DNA of 19,642 nt from an uncultured Prevotellaceae bacterium (GTDB lineage: Bacteria; Bacteroidota; Bacteroidia; Bacteroidales; Bacteroidaceae). The notes below the pieces were generated by a model. The model saw only the letters and a list, made by a program, of their open reading frames with translations. It was not told the DNA's origin and ran no database searches. Made by a program: the position numbers and the translations under genes. Within the stretch, counting starts at the first letter, position 1; every line of letters starts with the position of its first letter. Shown here piece after piece: positions 14,801 through 19,642 of the stretch. The stretch is taken from the NCBI GenBank assembly GCA_946415695.1, contig CAMKTM010000012.1, positions 1 through 19,642 on the forward strand, in the 5' to 3' direction.

Positions 14801-14872
14801 TCCCTCTTTAACTCTCCCTCTTTGGGGAGAAAGCCCTTCCCCATAGAGGGGGAAGGGTTGGGAAGAGGGTCT
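14801..14872 (-). repeat. GC-rich inverted repeat after rnfA, possible attenuator
   Basis: CCCTTCCCC (14834-14842) and GGGGAAGGG (14849-14857) form a perfect 9-bp stem with a 6-base loop. A smaller TCTCCC/GGGAGA hairpin lies at about 14813-14830. Read on the minus strand the main stem is followed by CTTTCT, a poor T run. It could weakly terminate rnf transcripts before galE. The C-rich/G-rich composition suggests kinship with the coding-region element at 2395-2436, here outside a gene. Confidence 0.55.
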
Positions 14873-14874
14873 AT

Positions 14875-15495
14875 CTATAGTCCGAACAATGTCTTCAGTC
14901 CGTTGTCCACGCCGCTGAAGCCCATGAAGGCCATTGCCAGCAGTCCTGCAGTAACGAGGGCGATGCTCATGCCTTGCATGCCTTTGGGTACGTCCATCAT
15001 GGCAAGCTGTTCGCGAATGCCTGCAAAGACAACAAGTGCCAAAGCAAAGCCGATGGCTGTGCTGATGGCAAAGACAACACCTGTAAGTAAGTTTGGCTCA
15101 AGGCCCTGAGTGGCGTAGGTGCCGTTAGCCACAAGGATGGCTACGCCCAGAATGCAGCAGTTGGTCGTGATGAGCGGCAGGAAGACACCAAGTGCCTGAT
15201 AGAGAGCCGGAGCTGACTTCTTCAGGATGATTTCGACCATCTGCACGAGGGCTGCGATGACGAGTATGAAAGCTATCGTCTGGAGATACTCCAAGCCGAA
15301 AGTCTCAAGCACATACTTCTGGATGAGGAAGGTCACGATGGTTGCAAGTGTTAGCACAAAGGCTACGGCTGCACCCATGCCGAGGGCGGAATCTACTTTC
15401 TTGCTGACACCAAGGAAGGGACAGATGCCCAGGAATTGCGACAGAACGATGTTGTTGACGAATATCGCTGTGATGAATATAAGTATGTAAGCCAT
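14875..15495 (-). CDS. rnfA: Rnf electron transport complex subunit RnfA
   Basis: A 206-residue integral membrane protein with about six hydrophobic helices, matching RnfA/RsxA throughout (VNNIVLSQFLGICPFLGVSKK, LPLITTNCCILG, MAFMGFSG near the end). C25 in GICPFLG and C113 in TTNCCILG are the conserved cysteines thought to bind an iron-sulfur centre shared with RnfE inside the membrane. The Rnf complex passes electrons between reduced ferredoxin and NAD+ and moves Na+ or H+. It is the last rnf gene in this operon, 28 bases after rnfE. ATG at 15495 gives the family N-terminus. Confidence 0.95.
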   Translation of the reverse strand: MAYILIFITAIFVNNIVLSQFLGICPFLGVSKKVDSALGMGAAVAFVLTLATIVTFLIQKYVLETFGLEYLQTIAFILVIAALVQMVEIILKKSAPALYQALGVFLPLITTNCCILGVAILVANGTYATQGLEPNLLTGVVFAISTAIGFALALVVFAGIREQLAMMDVPKGMQGMSIALVTAGLLAMAFMGFSGVDNGLKTLFGL

Positions 15496-15496
15496 A

Positions 15497-15535
15497 TCAA
15501 TTTACTATTTGACTATTTATGATTTACGATTTGAC
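15497..15535 (-). repeat. Spacer repeat spanning the end of rnfE
   Basis: The minus strand reads GTCAAATCGTAAATCATAAA and continues with TAGTCAAATAGTAAATTG. The first units encode the last residues of RnfE (VKS) and supply its TAA stop at 15526-15524; the rest is the spacer before rnfA. Confidence 0.6.
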
Positions 15536-16105
15536 CTTGTTGATGATGGCAATGAGATAGCCAAGGGCGATGAATGCACCGGGTGCCAGCACAAAGATGA
15601 GTGCGCCGTAGTCCTCGGGGAAGAGCGTTGCGCCAAAGATTTTTCCTGTGCCGAATAGCTCGCGGACTGCGCCAAGCAAGGTAAGGGCAATGGTGAAGCC
15701 GATGCCCATGCCGATGCCGTCGAAGATGCTGCTCACCACGCCGTTCTTCGCCGCAAAGGCTTCAGCACGACCCAAGATGATGCAGTTCACCACAATAAGC
15801 GGGATGAAGAGACCCAAGCTGGCATCCACTTCGGGAGCGTATGCTTTGATAAGCATTTGAAGAATTGTTACCAGAGATGCAATCACCACGATAAACGAGG
15901 GAATGCGCACCATGTCGGGAATAAGGTTCTTGATAAGCGAGATGATGAGGTTGGAGAAGATGAGGACAGCCATTGTGGCCAGTCCCATCGACATGCCGTT
16001 CATGGCGCTGCTGGTCGTGCCGAGTGTCGGACACATGCCCAGCAGGAGCACAAACGTGGGGTTCTCCTTTATGATGCCGTTAAGCAGAACTTTCATGTTA
16101 TTCAT
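15524..16105 (-). CDS. rnfE: Rnf electron transport complex subunit RnfE
   Basis: A 193-residue integral membrane protein, homologous to RnfA with opposite topology in the family. It shows ENPTFVLLLGMCPTLGTTSSAMNG at the N-terminus, LFIPLIVVNCIILGRAEAFA in the middle, and further helices. C25 (GMCPTLG) and C108 (VVNCIILG) are the expected membrane iron-sulfur ligands. The start is ATG at 16105 or, three codons later, at 16096. It lies 47 bases after rnfG across an AT-rich repeat and 28 bases before rnfA. RnfE, not NqrD, is supported by the complete rnf gene order. Confidence 0.94.
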   Translation of the reverse strand: MNNMKVLLNGIIKENPTFVLLLGMCPTLGTTSSAMNGMSMGLATMAVLIFSNLIISLIKNLIPDMVRIPSFIVVIASLVTILQMLIKAYAPEVDASLGLFIPLIVVNCIILGRAEAFAAKNGVVSSIFDGIGMGIGFTIALTLLGAVRELFGTGKIFGATLFPEDYGALIFVLAPGAFIALGYLIAIINKVKS

Positions 16106-16136
16106 AATAATATATAATATATAATGTATGTAATAA
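16106..16136 (-). repeat. AT-rich spacer repeat between rnfG and rnfE
   Basis: The minus strand reads TTACATACATTATATATTAT and continues with ATATTATT up to the rnfE ATG. It resembles the rho leader at about 620-640 (TACATTATTTATTATTATT). No hairpin with a T run is present, so it should not terminate transcription. Confidence 0.55.
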
Positions 16137-16152
16137 TTGCGTTCCGAAAAGC

Positions 16153-16677
16153 CTATTGTCTGTTTGCCTGCTTGCTTGCGCCGCTTTGTCCGTCGGCATT
16201 GCTTTCAGCGAGTGTCTCGTAAGCGGCATTGATGCAACGCAGGAAGGCGCGGCTTGTGATGGTCGATGCCGTGATGGCATCCACCTCGCCTCCGTCTTTG
16301 CTGACGGTCAGGTCGCCTGCCGTCTTGCCGATGATGTCGCCTTTCTGTCCCTTCTGGAACCAGTCTTGCGCCTTAGCGCCGAGTCCCGGCGTTTCGCTCG
16401 ACTCGAGCACTTTGTAGCCAAGTATCGTGCCGTCTTTGGCAAGGCCGACCATGACGGTCAGCGCTCCGCCGAAGCCTTTCGGGTCAGTTATCTTGATGGC
16501 TGTGCCTTCCTGACCGTTCAGGACATCAAGTTCGGCTTGCTTCTCTTGCTGAGCCTTGATGTTTGCAATGGTGGGAGCCGTGACGTTGTTGACGTAGCCA
16601 AGTGCTGCGCCGGCAACGACTGCGATGCCTGTCAGCACGAGAGCCATGTTGTACCAAGTAGATTCAAGCTTCTTCAT
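16153..16677 (-). CDS. rnfG: Rnf electron transport complex subunit RnfG
   Basis: A 174-residue protein with one N-terminal membrane anchor (MALVLTGIAVVAGAALGYV, residues 11-29) and an FMN-binding domain outside the cytoplasmic membrane. FMN is attached to threonine by ApbE in this family. The attachment motif is DAITAST (133-139), making T139 the expected flavin site; TAST replaces the textbook SGAT. ETPGLGAKA (95-103) is also conserved. The start is ATG at 16677, which overlaps the rnfD stop as ATGA (16674-16677) and implies translational coupling. A longer frame upstream reads into rnfD and is not used. No apbE gene is in the window. Confidence 0.94.
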   Translation of the reverse strand: MKKLESTWYNMALVLTGIAVVAGAALGYVNNVTAPTIANIKAQQEKQAELDVLNGQEGTAIKITDPKGFGGALTVMVGLAKDGTILGYKVLESSETPGLGAKAQDWFQKGQKGDIIGKTAGDLTVSKDGGEVDAITASTITSRAFLRCINAAYETLAESNADGQSGASKQANRQ

Positions 16678-17675
16678 TTCTTTTCCTCCTTTCTGACGAC
16701 TTCGCCGAAGCGTGTCGGCTTGCAATAAGTGTTGATGAGGGGCGTGAAGGCATTCATGATGAGGATGGCGAAGGACATGCCTTCGGGATAGGCGCCCCAG
16801 TTACGGATGATGACGGTCAGCAGGCCGATGCAGACGCCGTAGATGAGTTGTCCCTTGGGCGTCATGGGGGATGTGACATAGTCCGTTGCCATGAAGCAGG
16901 CACCGAGAATCAAGCCGCCGCTCATCAGTACGACATGCGGCATGGCATAAACAGGGTTGATGGCGTGCATGATGGCCGAGAAGATGGCCACCGTGCCGAG
17001 AATGCTCACGGGGATGTGCCAAGTGATGATCTTCCTCCAAAGCATGAAGGCACAGCCCAGCAGAAGCAGCAAGGCGCTGACTTCACCTAAGGAACCTCCC
17101 GTCTGACCGATGAGCATCTCTGTGGCATCGGGCAGTTGGTTGAGGACATTCGGGTCGCCGCTTGAGATGGCGTTCTGCATGATGAAGAGCGGCGTGGCTG
17201 CAGTTTCGGCATCCGTGTAAGCAGTAAGCTGACCGCTGACGGGCCAGGAAGTCATCTGCACGGGGAAGCTGATGAGCAGGAACACACGGCCGACGAGTGC
17301 GGGATTGAACGGGTTCTGACCCAAACCGCCGAAGGTCATCTTGCCGATGCCTATGGCAACCAGGGCACCGACGATGATGAGCCAAAGGGGAAGATTGCTC
17401 GGCAGGTTGAAGCCCAGCAGCAAGCCTGTCAGGATGGCACTGCCGTCGCAGACGGTGCAGGCAGGGCGTTTGAGCAGGAACTTCGTGATGGCCCACTCGA
17501 AGAAGACGCAAGAGGCCACCGATGTGGCAAGCACGATGGCCGCGCCCAAGCCGAAGAACCAAAGGCTGGCAAGCAGGGCAGGCACCAATGCGATGCAGAC
17601 ACCGTACATGTTCTTTTGTACGGAGTCGCCTCCGTGAACATGCGGTGAAAGAGAAACTATTAATCTATTAGCCAT
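16674..17675 (-). CDS. rnfD: Rnf electron transport complex subunit RnfD
   Basis: An integral membrane subunit with many helices, matching RnfD: SLSPHVHGGDSVQKNMYGV at the start, CDGSAILTGLLLGFNLP, GGLGQNPFNPALVGRVFLL. DAETAAT, with the last Thr near residue 161 counted from the ATG at 17675, is the probable covalent FMN attachment motif. Start at 17675 (MANRLIVSLSPH) is preferred; a frame extension to 17684 would use TTG inside the spacer repeat. It follows rnfC after about 30 bases and overlaps rnfG by four bases. Confidence 0.94.
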   Translation of the reverse strand: MANRLIVSLSPHVHGGDSVQKNMYGVCIALVPALLASLWFFGLGAAIVLATSVASCVFFEWAITKFLLKRPACTVCDGSAILTGLLLGFNLPSNLPLWLIIVGALVAIGIGKMTFGGLGQNPFNPALVGRVFLLISFPVQMTSWPVSGQLTAYTDAETAATPLFIMQNAISSGDPNVLNQLPDATEMLIGQTGGSLGEVSALLLLLGCAFMLWRKIITWHIPVSILGTVAIFSAIMHAINPVYAMPHVVLMSGGLILGACFMATDYVTSPMTPKGQLIYGVCIGLLTVIIRNWGAYPEGMSFAILIMNAFTPLINTYCKPTRFGEVVRKEEKK

Positions 17676-17705
17676 AACTTTCAATTTTCAATTTTCAACT
17701 TTCAA
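17676..17705 (-). repeat. TTGAAAA-type tandem repeat between rnfC and rnfD
   Basis: The minus strand of the whole spacer is made of TTGAAAGT, TGAAAA, TTGAAAA and TTGAAAGT units, running from the rnfC TAA stop to the rnfD ATG. Confidence 0.75.
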
Positions 17706-19049
17706 TTACTTAGCTGCTCGGCTGCGGATGATGCCCATGACGGTGGTCTTGCCGACGCGTATCATGTCGAGCAGCGGGCGGTTGCTGGGGCAGGTGAACT
17801 GGCAACTGCCACATTCGATGCAGCTTACCACGTCGTTCTTCTCTGCGCCTTCCCAGTCGGCCTTTGCGCTCATCTTGCTGAGCAAGTAAGGCTCCAGACC
17901 CATCGGGCAAGCGCTGACGCACTTGGCACAGCGGATGCAGGGCTGCGGTTCGGCACGACGGGCTTCCTTGTCGTTCATCAGGAGCAGACCGCTGGAGCCT
18001 TTCGTCATGGGAACGTCGAGGCTGAGCAACGCCTTGCCCATCATGGGGCCGCCGCCGATAATCTTGCCTGTGTCTTCGGGCAGACCGCCGCATTCGTCGA
18101 TGAGCTGCTGGAAGGGTGTGCCAAGTCTTGCCAAGAGGTTGCTGGGCTGCTTCACGCTCTTGCCTGTGACGGTGATGATGCGGTCAATCAGAGGTTTGTT
18201 CTTCATCACGGCCTGATAGATGGCGAAGGCTGTGCCGACGTTCTGCACGACGGCTCCCACGTTGATGGGGATGGCAGGAGGCGCTGGCACCTGTCGGCCG
18301 ATGACGGCATCGATGAGCTGCTTCTCGCCGCCTTGCGGATACTTCACCTTCAGGGGAACAATCTCGATGCCCTCGTAGCTCTTGGCCTTCTCGGTCATCA
18401 GCTTGATGGCATCGGGCTTGTTGTTTTCTATGCCGATGAAGCCTTTGTTGACGCCAACGGCCTTCATAATGAGCTGCAAGCCAACGAGGATTTCCTCGGG
18501 ATGCTCCAGCATGAGCCGGTGGTCGGCTGTGAGGTAAGGCTCACACTCCACGGCGTTGATGATGACGCATTCAGCCTTGCAGCCCGGTGGGGGCGAGAGC
18601 TTCACGTGGCAGGGGAACGTGGCGCCGCCCATGCCGACGATGCCTGCGTTCTTCACTTTCTCTATGATGGTCTTGCCATCGAGTTCTGGACGGTCGCTCA
18701 GCTTGACGAGGGTAGTGCTTCTGTCGATGCTATCTTCCCATTCGTCGCCTTCGACGTCCACATAGACGGCCATGCGACGTGTGCCGCTGGCATCGAGGGC
18801 AACGTCCACCTTCGATACCTTTCCGCTCACGCTGCTATGGATGGGAGCGCTGACGAAGCCGCCAGCTTCTGCCAGCAGCGTGCCGACCTTCACCTCGTCG
18901 CCTTTCTTGACGACGGGCTTGGCAGGCGCTCCGATGTGCTGGAACATGCTGAAGACTGCCTGCTTGGGCAGAGCTGCCTCGCGAATGGGGCTGGCAGCAG
19001 ACAGCTTGTTTTCTGCGGGATGAACCCCGCCTATCTTAAATGTCTTCAT
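17706..19049 (-). CDS. rnfC: Rnf electron transport complex subunit RnfC
   Basis: A 447-residue peripheral subunit on the cytoplasmic side that exchanges electrons with NAD(H). An N-terminal RnfC domain (FKIGGVHPAENK, then a KKGDEVKVGTLLAE barrel-sandwich segment near 48-61) is followed by the nucleotide/FMN fold with GIVGMGGATFPCHVK (136-150) and INAVECEPYLTAD (164-176). Two 4Fe-4S motifs follow: CIRCAKCVSACP (371-382) and CIECGSCQFTCP (410-421). The protein ends soon after, so it is the short form without the long Ala/Lys-rich tail of the E. coli protein. It lies 98 bases after rnfB across a large inverted repeat. Confidence 0.96.
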   Translation of the reverse strand: MKTFKIGGVHPAENKLSAASPIREAALPKQAVFSMFQHIGAPAKPVVKKGDEVKVGTLLAEAGGFVSAPIHSSVSGKVSKVDVALDASGTRRMAVYVDVEGDEWEDSIDRSTTLVKLSDRPELDGKTIIEKVKNAGIVGMGGATFPCHVKLSPPPGCKAECVIINAVECEPYLTADHRLMLEHPEEILVGLQLIMKAVGVNKGFIGIENNKPDAIKLMTEKAKSYEGIEIVPLKVKYPQGGEKQLIDAVIGRQVPAPPAIPINVGAVVQNVGTAFAIYQAVMKNKPLIDRIITVTGKSVKQPSNLLARLGTPFQQLIDECGGLPEDTGKIIGGGPMMGKALLSLDVPMTKGSSGLLLMNDKEARRAEPQPCIRCAKCVSACPMGLEPYLLSKMSAKADWEGAEKNDVVSCIECGSCQFTCPSNRPLLDMIRVGKTTVMGIIRSRAAK

Positions 19050-19065
19050 GTCTTATTTGTTTTGT

Positions 19066-19160
19066 GGTTAGGGGTTAGAGGTAAGTGGTTAGAGGATTGT
19101 TTGGGATGCTGGCTTCGGAGCCAAAGGTATTCTCTAACCTCTAACCTCTAACCACTAACC
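19066..19160. repeat. Long GGTTAGAGG inverted repeat between rnfB and rnfC
   Basis: The left arm (19066-19094) and the reverse complement of the right arm (about 19132-19160) agree over 29 bases with three mismatches. Each is built of GGTTAGAG/GGTTAGTG units. The 37-base loop contains a smaller hairpin, TGGCT-TCGG-AGCCA (19110-19123). The right arm overlaps the end of rnfB: it encodes the last residues (EVSG) and supplies the TAG stop at 19150-19148. Confidence 0.85.
19122..19129 (-). promoter_or_regulatory. Possible -7 box upstream of rnfC
   Basis: The minus strand reads TACCTTTG, an exact TAnnTTTG match about 75 bases before the rnfC start. It falls in the loop of the inverted repeat. There is no TTTG at the -33 distance, so it may be chance or a weak internal promoter. 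Confidence 0.3.
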
Positions 19161-19642
19161 TCTTGTTTAACCTCTTCACTTTTCTCCTTCTTTGGCGGGA
19201 AGTTGAAGCCGTGGATGGCTCCCTTCGGGCAGGCTTCTTCGCACTTGCGGCACATCTTGCACTTCTCGGCGTCGATGTAGGCCAGGTTGTTCTCGAGGGT
19301 GATGGCCTCGAACTTCTCGCAGGTCTTGACGCACTTGCCGCAACCGATGCACGATGCCTTGCAAGCCTTGTTGGCGATGGCGCCTTTGTCCTTGTTGTTG
19401 CAAAGCACGACGACGCGGCGTCCCTTGGGACCTTTCAGTCGAATCTCGATGATGCCTCTCGGACAAGCCTTTGCGCAGGCACCGCAAGCCGTACACTTCT
19501 CTTCATCGACCTCTGGCAGACCCGTCTCGGGGTTCATGTGGAGGGCGTCGAACTGACACTTGGCTACGCAGTCGCCGCAGCCGAGGCAGCCGTAGCCGCA
19601 ACCTGTCTCGCCCATGCCTGTCATCTGCTGGACGCGACAGCT
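19148..19642 (-). CDS. rnfB: Rnf electron transport complex subunit RnfB (C-terminal part, partial)
   Basis: The frame runs off the right edge with no start in the window. The ATG at 19624 is internal, since six more codons (SCRVQQ) lie upstream in frame and the cysteine-rich core is already under way. About 164 residues are visible, with four 4Fe-4S motifs: CGYGCLGCGDCVAKC, CTACGACAKACP, CIGCGKCVKTCE and CKMCRKCEEACP. This is the polyferredoxin part of RnfB, which takes electrons from ferredoxin; the membrane anchor and first cluster domain lie outside. The tail is Lys/Glu-rich (PPKKEKSEEVKQEVSG), and its final residues and stop come from the adjacent repeat. As the first rnf gene seen on this strand, it suggests the order rnfBCDGEA. 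Confidence 0.95.
   Translation of the reverse strand, partial: SCRVQQMTGMGETGCGYGCLGCGDCVAKCQFDALHMNPETGLPEVDEEKCTACGACAKACPRGIIEIRLKGPKGRRVVVLCNNKDKGAIANKACKASCIGCGKCVKTCEKFEAITLENNLAYIDAEKCKMCRKCEEACPKGAIHGFNFPPKKEKSEEVKQEVSG

Noticed and set aside
14801..14872. A small RNA gene in the rnfA-galE gap
   Set aside because: The structure is explained by the GC-rich repeat family; no promoter with the -7 consensus is visible.
19151..19624. RnfB as a complete 158-residue protein starting at 19624
   Set aside because: The frame is open to the window edge and family members have a membrane anchor and more sequence upstream, so the gene is cut.

Overview
The window looks like chromosomal DNA from a Bacteroidales bacterium, most likely Prevotella sensu lato. 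Three things point there. Promoters match the Bacteroidetes pattern (TTTG, about 19-20 bases, TAnnTTTG). Two C10 (interpain/SpeB-type) proteases end in a basic KG-(I/V)-YI-(V/I)-NGKKVLK tail typical of secreted Prevotella proteins. The repeat families are ones I associate with this phylum, including an LTPDPSPRRGE-encoding element. No plasmid, phage, insertion sequence, CRISPR, tRNA or rRNA is visible.

Left part, 1-6230. The 5' part of rho (minus strand, cut by the window edge) is divergent from an Uup-like ABC-F ATPase gene, and each has a recognisable promoter. Next, on the plus strand, come asnA (ammonia-dependent asparagine synthetase) and a BtuB-like TonB-dependent outer-membrane receptor that ends at a strong terminator.

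Middle part, 6231-13575, minus strand. Two tandem paralogues encode very large secreted C10 cysteine proteases of 1063 and 1237 residues. Both keep the catalytic Cys and His and a SpeB-like prodomain. The upstream paralogue has about 174 extra residues, an additional domain just before its C-terminal tail. A 403-base gap with its own terminator and promoter separates them, so they are probably transcribed independently.

Right part, 13730-19642, minus strand. An operon reads rnfB (cut at the right edge), rnfC, rnfD, rnfG, rnfE, rnfA, then galE. RnfBCDGEA is a membrane complex that couples electron transfer between ferredoxin and NAD+ to ion pumping. GalE interconverts UDP-glucose and UDP-galactose.

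The most interesting layer is the repeats rather than any one gene. A GC-rich element occurs in four unrelated or duplicated coding sequences (Rho, ABC-F, both proteases), always in the same orientation and reading frame and always in a part likely to be disordered. A second, hairpin-forming repeat sits in frame in the TonB receptor. A third overlaps the end of rnfB and supplies its stop codon. Nearly every gap inside the rnf-galE operon is filled by a different low-complexity repeat. I found no dedicated defence, toxin or mobile system and do not claim one.
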